A stretch of 64,000 bases of DNA, from contig CM043966.1 of the NCBI GenBank assembly GCA_014529385.2, positions 44,646,537 to 44,710,536 on the forward strand, given 5' to 3'. Of this stretch, positions 45,284 through 56,232 are shown one piece after another (the stretch's first letter is position 1; each line of letters opens with the position of its first letter). The notes below the pieces were generated by a model, which ran no database searches, was not told the DNA's origin, and worked only from the letters and a program-made list of their open reading frames with translations. The stretch comes from Adiantum capillus-veneris (taxonomy: Eukaryota > Streptophyta > Polypodiopsida > Polypodiales > Pteridaceae). Made by a program: the position numbers and the translations under genes.

Positions 45284-48200
45284 TCATGCCTCTAGCGTTG
45301 TACCTGATTCTTCTTCAATTGAGGTGGAGGAGTCTCCCTCCTCGGGGATTTCCATCATAGGTGTTTGATCAAATCTCAAAAAGTATTGCTTCAACCTCCA
45401 TCCATTGACACGTGTTTTGTGGAGCCTACCATCTGCATCCATCAATCGGTAACTGCCATTGGCGTAGCACTTTCTAATGACAAATGGCCCTTCCCATCTG
45501 GGTGAAAAATTTTTATCCTTCCTAGTGTCAAACCTGTTATCATACCGTAGGACCAACATACCTTTCTTGAGACCTTTTGCCCTAAGTCCCTTGTTGAAGG
45601 TAAGTCGACGTTACTCTGCCTGTGCTGCATAATAGTTGATAGCATCTTCTCTGTCTAGTTGAAGCCTCTCTAGATCAAGAATGTGGTTGTGGAGATGAGC
45701 ATTAGGACGTTCCACCTGCCCAGCTAGCACCCTGAGACTAGCCAATTGTACTTCAATGGGTAAAATGGCTTCCTTACCAAACACCAAGTGATATGGTGTG
45801 AACCCAAGGGATGTGCGAAATGAAGTGCGATAAGCCCAAAGTGCAGCCATAAGATGCTTGTCCCAATCACTTTTGTGATTGTTTACATGCTTAGTGATGA
45901 TCTTGCAGATCATACCATTTACCTTTTCCACCAAACCATTGCATTGTGGATAGTAGGGAGTTGAGTGTCGTCGTGAGATACCTAACTTCTCCATTAGCTC
46001 TCCTACAAGGTCTCCTCTAAAACCTGGTCCCCTGTCAGAAATTATTTCAAGAGGAGTGCCAAAACGGCAACAAATGTTTTCAAATACGAACTTAGCCACT
46101 TCCTTAGCTGTAATCCGGGTGGTGGCAACTGCTTCAGCCCACCTGGTCATGTAGTCCACACCCATGATGATATAAAATTTACCTGATTGGCTCCTTGGCA
46201 AAGGCCCAATAGCATCAATTCCCCATTTCTCAAATGGTCCATATGAGATTATAGGAGTCTGTGGCTCATATGTGAGCCTCCTATCCCCTGCCTTTTGACA
46301 TTCCTTGCATGTTTTACACCAATGATGCACATCCCTATGTAGACTAGGCCATACAAACCCGGCTTGTAGAATCTTTCTACTAGTGATTTCAAGTGCAAAG
46401 TTTCCTCCGCAAACACCATCATGGCAACTTGAAATGATTTCAGTGATCTCTCTAGAGAGAGGTACACGCCTAAGAATTTGATCCTTACCCTTGCAGTAGA
46501 GGTCGTCATTGATAAGGCGGTATTTTGTTGCCTTGCGCACAAGCCACTGCTTTTGGCCCTTAGTAAGGTCCTTAGGACACTCTCCTGTGTCCAAGAAACT
46601 CATGATGTCAGGCATAGCATCGCTACCTTGGAAGAGAGGCAGTTTCAACTTGATAGCACCCACCACTGAAACATCTTGCAACTTCTCTCTAGCTAGAGCA
46701 TCTGCTTCTTGATTTTCTGCTCGAGGGACATGATGTAATTGTACAACTTGAAATTTCCCTAAAAGTTCCTTGACTTTGCGCAAATGGCCTAGCAAGATAT
46801 GATTTTTACAAGCCCAAGTTCCTTGTATTTGTTTTATTAAAAGCATGGCATCACCAAATACATTTAACCGTTGAATGCCCTGTGTCACACACCACTCTAA
46901 CCCAAGAGTTAAAGCTGCATATTCTGCCTCATTGTTAGAGTGAGAATCCAAGAGATTCCCAATGGAGAAAACCTTGTCCCCTTGCTCGTTGAAGATGACA
47001 ATGCCTGCTGCAGCTTTGTCCACTTTCCTCTTGTAGGCTCCATCAAAGAAAAGAGAGTGAGCCTCCTCTACCTTAGGGACTTCCAGCACGGGTGTAATAT
47101 CTTGATCATTTGGCTTTATCTTTAGCTTCTTTTCATAGTGGCGATGAGTGAGAATACCTCCTAGACTGGCCCTTGTGGAGTTCTCCACTTGCATTGTGTA
47201 GTCAAACTCTTGTAGCCTTGTGAGCCATTTGGAAATCCTAGAAGAAACATCCATGTGCTGCATTACATAAGGAAATACTTCTTCCATTGTTAAGATTATG
47301 AATGGTCTAGACAATAAATAAGAGCGAAATTTGGTGGTAGCAAACATTAATGCAAGCACCATGTGCTCCACTGCCGTGTATCCCTTTTCTGATGGGGTCA
47401 TCATTCGACTAGAGAAGTAGATAGGATGCATGAAAGAAGTTTGAGGATCCTTTTGCATCAATACAGCCCCAAGTGTGTCATTGCCAACACTAGGGTTTAC
47501 ATAAAATGGCTCGTCCCACTTTGGAGGTGCTATGGTGGGAAGTGAAGCTAGAATTTGTTTTACCTCATTGAATTGTTGTTCAATTTCTTCACTCCAAGTG
47601 AAGATCTCTTGATGGGTAACTTGTTGTAAAGGGAGAACCACTTGGGAGAGCAAGTGAATGAACCTACTCAAATACCTCACCTTTTGAAGAAAAGAGACCA
47701 ATTGCTTTGTTGTGGTGGGAGAGGTGAAAGCCACCAAGGCTTGAACCTTGCTTGGGTCAGCTTCAATGCCGTTGGCCGAGATCACATGGCCAAGAATAGT
47801 AACCTTGCTTTCACCAATGTGGCATTTCTCCACATTGAGTTGGCCACCCAAAGCTTGTATCCTAGCTAGACCTTCATAAACTTTCTCCAAATGAAGAGAG
47901 CGAGAGCTATAGATGCAAAAGTCATCAATAAAAACACGGATTGATTTTCCAAAGAATGGCTGAAAAACAAATGTCACATATCGCTGAAAAGTGGCTGGAG
48001 CATTAGTGAGACCAAAAGGCATAACTCTGTAAGCAAAACATCCCCATGGTGTGATGAAGGTTGTCTTCTTTTGATCTTCTTCAGCGATGCTAATTTGGAA
48101 GTAGCCTGAGTAGCCATCACATACCGTGTAGCGCTCATGTCCTGCTACCTCATTGAGTATTTCGTCTTGAAAAGGAAGAGGAAAATGGTCCCTCTTTGTG

Positions 48201-48817
48201 GCTGCATTAAGAGGCTTGTAATCAACACAAACCCTCCACTTACCATTCTTCTTTGGTGTGACTACCACTAGAGAAACCCACTCTGAGTCTTCAACAGGAT
48301 AGATAAAACCGGCTTCTAGCAATTTCCTCACCTCTTTGAGTAGGGCGTCTTGTTGAATTACTCCTAGCCGCCTGAGCTTCTGCACTACAGGTTTACTTCC
48401 CTCCTTGAGCTTAATGTGATGTTGAACTACTGTGATGCCAGTGATTTTATCATATTCATCAATGAACAATGTGGTAAAATTACTTAGCATCAAAATATAA
48501 TCTTCACGCTTCTTCCCACACAACTCACTAGAGAGCATTTGATGTAGCTTACTTGCTTCTACCAGAGGTTGTATACCTGGTGTCTCCCCTTGGCTTGATG
48601 ATGAGGCATCAGGTTTCTCCATCTTCTTAGGGTCCTTGAGAATGATCCCCATCACCTCAATGCTACTGTCACTTTCTTCACTCACTGTTGACTCCTCCTC
48701 TGAAGCGGTTGAAGATTCACCACTAGAAAACTCATCCTCGGAGGTTTCTAGATCCATGTCGCGTTGTTGACCTATCTTCATGTCGTAAAGTATTGGCCTT
48801 CCTTTTGCATCCTTCAT
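45284..48817 (-). pseudogene. Tat element Pol: RT, RNase H, archaeal-type RNase H, integrase
   Basis: A 1,068-codon open stretch, then a TAA at 45611-45613 and a further 100 codons in the same frame. RT spans residues about 140-320 (MPFGLTNAPATFQR; FIDD at 296-299). RNase H 1 begins near 430 (FYVNPSVGNDTLGAVL); its first catalytic Asp is Asn. A second RNase H has D592 (FDGAY), E630 (NNEAEYAAL), D656 (VFGDAML) and D706 (ENQEADALA), the dual-RNase H arrangement known for the Tat lineage. Integrase has D868, D928 and E964 (35 residues between the last two). In its zinc finger the expected second His is Asn806 (GGNF). After the TAA, 45559-45284 has RWEGPFVIRK, the GPF/Y module. The RT and integrase catalytic residues are intact despite the stops. 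Confidence 0.93.
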
Positions 48818-50524
48818 CTAGATTATGCCGGTGTCCCAATCCTGCTTAGCTCTCATAGCCATAAGCCAAGGCCTCCCTAGAATGATAGGATAGCCCTCCC
48901 CTTTGTGTGGCATGACAAAGATGTCCACATCTACCTCGGTGTTGAATGCCTTTATCCTAACTGCATTTATGACACCAACACATTGAACTTTTAAATTATT
49001 TGCCATTTTGGCTCGGCATGGTGCCGACTGACTCACCTCTAAACCCAAACGGTACATCATTTTTTCACTCATGACGTATATTTGTGCACCACCATCGATG
49101 TAGATATTGGAGATGTGTTGCCCTTTGATGTAAGCATCCATCACTGGTAGTATGTCGTCTAGATTCCTCCCAGAGATAGCCCCAGCTATTTTTGGCTTTG
49201 GTCGCCTCGTGTTAACCATCTTTGTCCATTGTCTCCTCACCCTAGGTGCTAGGTGGAGTAACTGGGGCCAGGTGATTTTTGGGCCCTGCACAGAAACATC
49301 TTGAACCAAATCATATGGTTTAGAACATTCACCCAAAGAGAAATCTACAATGTCAATTTTACGTCGTGACTTGGACGGATTTTTGCTAGATTCCCCTTTA
49401 TTCTTCATCTTTTCTTCCTTTTGAGAAGATTCACCATGCCTAGCGCGTTTTACCCCAATGGCATCTACTCCTTTAACCTTGGTCTTATCCTCCTCCACTT
49501 TCTCCTTTCCCTTACCTTCAAGACTGATGACGCTTACTGTTTGATTGCCAACTGGTGGTGGGGGTAAGGGTGGAATGAGAGGTTGTGGTGGTGGTGGTTG
49601 TGGTTGAATCGGTGGTTGTAAGATTTGCATGGGTGGTGCTTGTCGTGGTGCCCTCGGTGGTGGTGGTCTTGCTCTTGGTGGTGAAACCTGGTTTTGTCTG
49701 GCTCCTCTGTTGAAATTCTGCCTCCTTGGTTGTGGACAGTAGTACATGCCATGACCATCCTCCCCACAATTGTAGCAATGGTATTCTTGGTTTTGCCTTC
49801 GTTGTCCTCTCCCTTGGTCTTGGTTGCGATTATGTGCATGCCCTTGTTGTATCAAATGGACTGAGAGATTCTCAAGTTGATTGGTGATTCGGTTGAGCAG
49901 GTCTTGCTAATCTTCAATTGGTTCTTGTGGTTGAATCCTCTGGGCGACTGTTGTAGGTGGTGCTAGAGGTGGTGGGGTCCTAACGGCTTCCTCTCCATCG
50001 ATATTCCTGGCTTGTAGGCGCAACTTCTTGTCTTTAAGGCGGGCCACTTCAACTGCTAGCTCATACGTAGCAGGAAACCTTCCCTTCACCTTCTCTTTAA
50101 GAGTTGGCCATAACCCAGCCACAAACCGATCCTTCTTTAGGAAATCAGGTGCCCCCTCATCCTCTCTTAGCGATGCAACCCATCACCCCCATAAATCTAC
50201 AAACTTTGACTCATATGATGCGTATTCCAGCATACTGCCCTGCTTCAACTCTGTCAACAATTGCCATAGTTTCTCTGATGTTGTGCCCTCTCCAAAACGC
50301 TTGACAAAGGCTGCCCTTAATAAGTCCCACCGTTCCTTGGTTTCTTGTGCCAAGGCATTGTACCATGATCTTGCCTCCACCTTCATTAGAAGTGGGAAGA
50401 TGCGCAAGCGCGAAGCATCATCATCTCTCGCAGAGATGACACATGCTATTTCCAAGTTGTCTAGAAAGTCTGCAGCATCCTCGCCCACCTTACCAGTAAA
50501 GATTGGAAATGCTACACTTGCCAT
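48818..50524 (-). pseudogene. Tat element Gag and protease with in-frame stops
   Basis: The ATG at 50524 (MASVAFPIFTG) is preferred over one ten codons upstream because the conserved Gag start follows it. Capsid text includes FLDNLEIACVI, ARSWYNAL, RWDLLRAAFVKRFG and YESKFVDLW. A TGA at 50183-50185 and a TAG at 49907-49909 break the frame without a shift. The knuckle CYNCGEDGHGMYYC is near 49770. A Pro-rich linker follows. Protease has YIDGGAQIYVMS (DGGA in place of DSGA or DTGA) and IILGRPWL. A TAG at 48818-48820 separates protease from Pol in the same frame, so Gag-Pro and Pol were one frame, or were separated by a suppressible stop. Confidence 0.88.
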
Positions 50525-51365
50525 GATTACTGAGAGAGAGCTAGAAAGACACACTTCTTAACTTGCAAAATTTTTTTCTTCTTTACAAGGAGGCGTGTAT
50601 ACCCTATTATACTAGGACATAGATTAAAACTTCAAACGGTACATTGCCTTGTACCAAAGGTAAAACAAATGGCTGATCTGATGCCAGAACCTCAAAAAAC
50701 CGCTCCCTACCCGGCATGGTGTCAATGACGTGCTGGTAGTGAATCTTCAAGTCCAATATTACCTTGATTGAGCATACACGTGTTGGTATGTGTGATCTGT
50801 CTTGAGGTAGGTTGTCCTGATTCATGTGAATCTTAGAGGTGCTTAGTCACTGTCCAAGCTTGTAGGAGAGGGTGGTGTTCTTTCCTGAAACAAACTCAGT
50901 AGATCCCTAGTTTCTCTAGTGAGAGTGTGAGCCAATGCTTCTGTTATCTGTGCTGCAGCATCACGTGCGACTTGAAAACTGACTATGATAATTACCTCGG
51001 TGACTTGAGTTACCCGATTCTCAAAGTAGAATAGTGTTGATTCTCTATTGTGCAGAGCTCCTTCCATTTTGTTGTTGTTGGTTGGTTGTAGGTTGCGGAC
51101 ATGGTTTCCACCTCCTCCTTCTTCTTCTTGGCACTTGGCCTATGTATATCCACTGGGTTTGGTGCGTTGGTTGACTCTCCCACTTCAAATCGATTACCGT
51201 TACGTCTGGCACTCGAGCTTCGATGGAGATGCGGAGTTCGTCTAGTTGTGCTTGGAGCTCTTCTTCTTCTGTCGTCCAGTTAGAAAATCCTTCATACTCA
51301 TTCATCCATTCACAATAGTTTAGGGTTTTCAGTCTTGTAAACTGAAGGGTTTCAAGAGCCCTCCT
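50525..51365 (-). other. Tat element 5' leader
   Basis: About 840 bases between the Gag start and the primer site. No supported ORF. Confidence 0.6.
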
Positions 51366-51379
51366 CCGTGGGGGCACCA
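51366..51379 (-). other. Tat element primer binding site (tRNA unassigned)
   Basis: On the minus strand TGGTGCCCCCACGG follows the U5 end (CTCTCA) after TT. It starts TGG as a CCA-ended tRNA requires, but I cannot name the tRNA with confidence. Confidence 0.6.
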
Positions 51380-51381
51380 AA

Positions 51382-52016
51382 TGAGAGGCGGAAGTGAAAA
51401 AAATAGACCCGGTGGCCTCTACACCAAGACTATGCACAATGGCCTCATCATGGGGAATACACAATAGGGGCACCACCTAGCAAGATATGCGGCTAGGACG
51501 CATACATATACACAATGAAGCATGCATGGAAAACAATTTCAAGATCCACGCCCAAATGTGGAATGGGGTGGTCGGAGAATAAGGTGAGAGGAGTGGTGAG
51601 TGAGTGAGAATGGGCTCGCTACGCGTGCATGTAGTAAGGAAGATAACGAGGTCAGGGATACATGCAAGTATGCTCACTTCCATCTTAAGGTGTGCGGATT
51701 CGCCACCTTTTGTATGAGAAGTGAGCATACTTGCATGTATCCCTGACCTCGTTATCTTCCTTACTACATGCACGCGTAGCGAGCCCATTCTCACTCACTC
51801 ACCACTCCTCTCACCTTATTCTCCGACCACCCCATTCCACATTTGGGCGTGGATCTTGAAATTGTTTTCCATGCATGCTTCATTGTGTATATGTATGCGT
51901 CCTAGCCGCATATCTTGCTAGGTGGTGCCCCTATTGTGTATTCCCCATGATGAGGCCATTGTGCATAGTCTTGGTGTAGAGGCCACCGGGTCTATTTTTT
52001 TCACTTCCGCCTCTCA
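51382..52016. repeat. Large palindrome: two inverted U5 segments, 299-bp arms, 37-bp spacer
   Basis: Arm 1 is 51382-51680 and arm 2 is 51718-52016, reverse complements with no difference that I can see. Both arms have GGCCTCATC and GGACGCATACATATAC where the left LTR has GGCTTCATC and GGACATACATATAC. The arms are therefore closer to each other than to the 3' LTR. The spacer equals the left LTR bases 43630-43666 in inverted orientation. Confidence 0.95.
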
Positions 52017-52839
52017 GCATGATTATGAATTGCTTTGGGTAAAAAATGCACCATTCTTCGGTGTTGTGCTAGATAAGGATACAATACATTTAATTGACAC
52101 ACATATCACTATTGACAAGTATTTGCAAGATGAGTCTCTCAGAGGTGTGCAAACTCACTACCATCGCAAGACATGCAAAAAATGCAAGAGTTTATGTCGC
52201 TTCAATTTCCCACTCCCAGAAACATTGGTGTTATACTCAATCACTATGTCTCAGACGGAGAAGGAAACACTTTTGGCCAATAAAAAATACATTGACGATC
52301 TATAGCTTGCTCTTGGGCACGATTCAAATGCATCATATGATGCGTGGTTGACCTCCTTGGGTATGACTGAACAAGTGTACATTCAATCCCTTTCTGTAAG
52401 CGTCACAGATCCGACACTCGTCTTGAAAAGAGATCCAAAAGACTTTTATACAAACAACTTCAACAAAGAGTTGTGTACATTATGGAACGCAAACACTGAC
52501 ATTCAGTTTATACTCAATGGCCATGGCGCTGCCACATATTGCACATCATATATGACTAAGAACAACACCAGTGAAAGAAAAACAATCAAGCACATACTTC
52601 AAGACTACAAGAAAACAAATGGGCCAACATTAGACCGGTTGAAAAAAATTGACAATGCTTTTATCAATACACAAGAGATGACATCACAACATGCCACATA
52701 TATTTCTCTTTCATTGCCCTTGCAGATTGCATCCTTAAGAGGAGGATCTGGATGCAGCAATGGCAAGCTTCCCTTTGTCTCTACGCTTGTTTTGAATACT
52801 ACTATGCCGAATCTCTTTTGCATAATTACCTCATCATAA
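52017..52839 (+). pseudogene. Helitron Rep, catalytic part after the gypsy insertion
   Basis: Starting at the duplicated CAT, the frame reads HDYELLWVKNAPFFGV, IDTHITIDKYL, then TCKKCKSLCRFNFPLP, a Cys/His-rich block typical of Helitron Rep. After a TAG at 52303-52305, in the same frame, it has LKRDPKDFYTNNFN, LWNANTDIQFILNGHGAATYCTSYMTK and IDNAFINTQEMTSQHATYISLSLPL. YCTSY has two Tyr three residues apart, as in the Y2 active site of Helitron Rep. The HUH motif (normally H-x-H) reads H-D-Y, so the second metal-binding His is lost. The frame ends at 52839, and no helicase domain follows; gypsy-derived DNA begins within 150 bases. Confidence 0.88.
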
Positions 52840-53841
52840 ACAAACTCATCATTTCCTTGCTTCAATTTTGAAATCATTGATTTTGTTAACAAATTTTGTG
52901 TTAGCAATATTAAATTTACCTCGGCCTTCTTTACATTTCATTCATGGTTGCCGCTCGTGCCTCCATATCCACATAGATACCAAGGGTGGGCTTCTACCCT
53001 TAGCCATGTGGATATGGCTAAGGGTGGAAGAAGGACTAGAAGGGGAAGATGTTGACATAGAGAGACATGTAGACATGCTCGTGCACACAAACAACAATAC
53101 ACAATAATACCTTGCCATGATGAATAAGGGAGAAGAAGGACTAGAAGGGGAAGATGTTGACATATAGAGACATGTAGACATGCTCGCACACACACACAAG
53201 GAAAAGAAGAAGACAAACTCTTACATATTCTTACACAATAAGATGACACAGAGAAGCTACATAGCCCAAGACATAGGTTAAGAGAGTGGAAAGAGAAAAT
53301 TTGATAGCATCCCACACAAGAATGGCCTAAAGTGTAGCCCCTAACCTACACGGCACATCTTGTGGAGTTGGGTATCTAATTTCTTTATTGACTAAGTTGG
53401 TCCCAAACATGTAGGGGCCCCTCTCTACACTTGAGTTCATGGGTGGTACATGTATCACTTATTTGCATGGCCCTTCATAGGGTAGGTTCTCACTAAATTT
53501 GTACAACGGAACCATATGGACTTATTGGAAAAATAATTACGACATTCATACAAAAATAAATGGTTGAGAAGTATTATTGGTTTTATTGCCGATACTTTCT
53601 TCTCGGTTCTCAAAGTTCCAATCTACACAATATCAACTCACTATTAGTGAAAAATAATGACAACATAGTAATTAACCATTACACGTTAACTCTCCCAATT
53701 GTAATGCTAACCACATACAACACAAGGGTGCTCCATATCATAAAACTATGTCTAAAAAGAAAAAGGCTTTCCATGTCTTGAAAGCATTCCTTTACAACAT
53801 TTTTTCTCTTATTGTGTTAAAAACTCCTTATAGCCAACCCT
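52840..53841 (-). repeat. Gypsy-derived fragment with a hairpin and a tandem duplication
   Basis: The minus strand reads MAKGRSPP and a Ser/Pro-rich run also found beside the RT fragment at 25.2-25.3 kb. AGAAGGACTAGAAGGGGAAG and the following 40 bases are duplicated (about 53029-53090 and 53126-53190). An inverted repeat at 52991-53030 (17-bp arms, one mismatch, 6-base loop) is formed from this sequence. Confidence 0.6.
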
Positions 53842-56232
53842 TTATTCTTTTAGAGATTCCATTGTGAACTTGTGTCTAGTTCTTCTTGGATCCCTGAGGT
53901 TTGGTTGCAAAGAAGCTTGTGTTAACTTTTCCTTACAATCTGATGGTAAATGTAAGGCCACTAATCTCACTTTCTTTGACATATTCTTGTAGTTTGTCTC
54001 TACATGCACTTCTAGTCCTTCATTGACATTGTAATCCATTTGATCTTCAAAAGCCTCGATCACTTCATACATTTCCCTAGAGCACACTTCCACAACTTGG
54101 ATTGCATCTTGCATGCTAGAATGCATTATAGCCTCAAGCTCAAACATATATCTACATAAGAAACTTGTTCAAAGAAACCTAAAATACATTCGCTATCCTC
54201 TATGGAGCACACTTCCACAACTTGGATTCCATCTTGCATGCTAGAATGCATTATTGCCTCAAGCTCAAACATATATCTACATGAGAAACTTTTTCAAAGA
54301 AACCTAAAATACATTCACTATCCTCTATGGAATAGTATTTATTTATGTCTTTTTGTACATTATATACATATTGGTGTGTACTTCTTTTCATATCCTCAAA
54401 CTTCATAAAGCATATTGACCCATGCTCTATTAACCTCTAAAAACATGAAGAAAAATCTTATTCTTGCTTAGGGTTAGGTGAAAACCTTTTTCTTCTTGTA
54501 CCATTGCAATCCTGCTTTACAATGGCACATGGCCAAAAGCCCTTATCTCCTTGTAGTCTTTGAACTCTTTGTTTTCCTTTGGTAGAGGATACTCGCAAGG
54601 AAGAATATCACGGTTCCTCTCATGATTTACATAAACAGTCAAGAACTACACAACATGCTTCCCATATGTACTCATTATCATGGCATAAGAAAAACATCAT
54701 CCAAGACCTTTGTTTCCCGTGAATGGCGATGATGTATGGCTGACCCAGGATAAGAGGATAAGTAGATATCTCCTGCATTAAAAAAATTTGCTTAACTTTG
54801 ACATTACCAATGGTCACTTTCACATTTGGACAAGCCCCATACAGATCTTTTGATGAGTTGTTTGCATCTCTAATCATCCAACCATGGTTTGTATCTATCG
54901 GCCACTTGCACTTCATGTAAAGACTCTTGGACATAAGATTGATTTTGGAGCCACAATCTATCAAGGCAACATATGGCTCCTCAAGATTACCCACCTTGAC
55001 TAGAGTTTCCATGTGGAATGAGCTAGTCACTTCTAAAAACTATCGCAGGTTGGAGTGTTAGAGTTAATCAGATCAGATTAGACAGACTTTGGATAGTGTA
55101 TGATCAGACAAAGACTGAAATGTAAATAGAAGACAAGAGACTAAAACTGGAATTGAAATATATTCAGATTCCTAAATGTATACAAGTAGAATAAGATATA
55201 GCCATGAGAGCCAAATAACGCTTAAAGCAATTGCCAAAAAGAGTACAAAGAGTGACACTAGACTCTGGGAACAACTAGCCCACAAAATGAAGTAATGGGC
55301 CCTATGTATAGGCACCCAACTGGTCCTCTAACTGACTGTACATTGTACAATTACTAGTTCTTATTGAGGTTATGCTGGAACTCGACTAGAGTCTGTTCCC
55401 ACTATCTACATTTCCTTTCCCCTTTTCTTTGAACTTTGGAGTATTCCAAAATTCCAGATGCTTCTAAAAATGACTGATATCCTCAGGGAAGTGGTCCGAA
55501 TCCACCCACTCTCCTTCCAACTCACTCTTCTGAAACAACAGGTCGTAGACTCTTCTAGAATGCTGGTTCTTGGGCTTTGCGTACATGCTTTGGTGTGTCA
55601 TCATTTCCTCTTACCTAGAGCCTTCTTCTTTGTGACCTTCATAAAAGCCTGAGTTGGAACCTGAATTGCTAGAGGCTGACTGTAACTTGAGAATTGGTGG
55701 TACCATTATCCTTCTGAACAAGCCAATAGATAGCTTCCTACTCCAAATGCTCCCAGTGATCTAGCATACAAGGTACACCTTCCCCTGGTGAGTTTGGCTC
55801 TGGCTAACTTGTGACAGATTGATGCAGTATGGATCCAACCCTTTGATAATGGATAGTTTTCCCTGATCCGTACTTCGAACAATACTTCATCCATCTCTTG
55901 AACTATGGTTTTGATGCTACTTTGCTGCCAACTCCTTTTTTGGAATCTTGGATTGGCATTTGAAGGAGCTCGTTAGTACATCAAATCAATGTACAGATTT
56001 GATACCATCCCTGATTTATCATCCCTTTGAAGTTATGCAAATTTGCCTCTTTAATTTTGCTCTTTTGCTCAGTGTCATTCAAAACCTTTTTCCATGCTAC
56101 CCACTTTGCTTTGTTGTGCTTATACCACTCTCTTAGTTGATCCACTATCTTTAGGTACCTTTGTTGATCTATTGGCTCATTGTACTTGGGATACAAACAC
56201 GGGTAAAACTTCGCCAAATTCTCATCTTTCAT
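53842..56232 (-). pseudogene. Ty3/gypsy Gag-protease fragment
   Basis: Minus-strand blocks in order: 56232-55981 (FYPCLYPKYNEPIDQQRYLK, REWYKHNKAKWVAWKKV); 55894-55706; 55030-54620, a protease with VALIDCGSKINLMS (catalytic Asp kept, DCG in place of DSG or DHG), YGACPNVKVTIGNVKV and YPLILGQPYI; and 54147-53842, with VRLVALHLPSD and RRTRHKFTMESL, the segment normally just upstream of RT. The RT itself is not here, but a fragment starting at the next conserved block lies at 25262-24384. Stops and frameshifts are common. Confidence 0.75.

Larger units (their letters stand above)
43333..52016 (-). mobile_element. Tat-type Ty3/gypsy retrotransposon with an inverted U5 right terminus
   Basis: Left end: full 3' LTR (43333-45255). 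Interior: Gag, protease, RT, RNase H, a second archaeal-type RNase H and integrase on the minus strand. Right end: primer site, then 299 bases of U5 (51382-51680), a 37-bp spacer, and 299 bases of the same U5 inverted (51718-52016). U3 and most of the 5' LTR are absent, so both outer ends are the same LTR 3' terminus (TGAGAGG at the left and CCTCTCA at the right on the plus strand). Flanks are AGCAT at the left and GCAT at the right, with an A shared with the LTR terminus. The element splits a Helitron Rep gene whose frame is continuous across it. Confidence 0.9.

Noticed and set aside
50028-50561. 177-codon plus-strand ORF
   Set aside because: It lies antisense to Tat Gag and has no family features.
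51477-51921. Two identical ORFs on opposite strands
   Set aside because: They are the two arms of the U5 palindrome, not genes.
52991-53039. Hairpin followed by CTAG as the 3' terminus of the Helitron
   Set aside because: The position and the hairpin-plus-CTRR order fit, but the same CTTC-ACCCTT-GCCAT and AGGACTAGAAGGG text occurs in gypsy DNA at 25.23-25.3 kb, and the base after CTAG is A rather than T.
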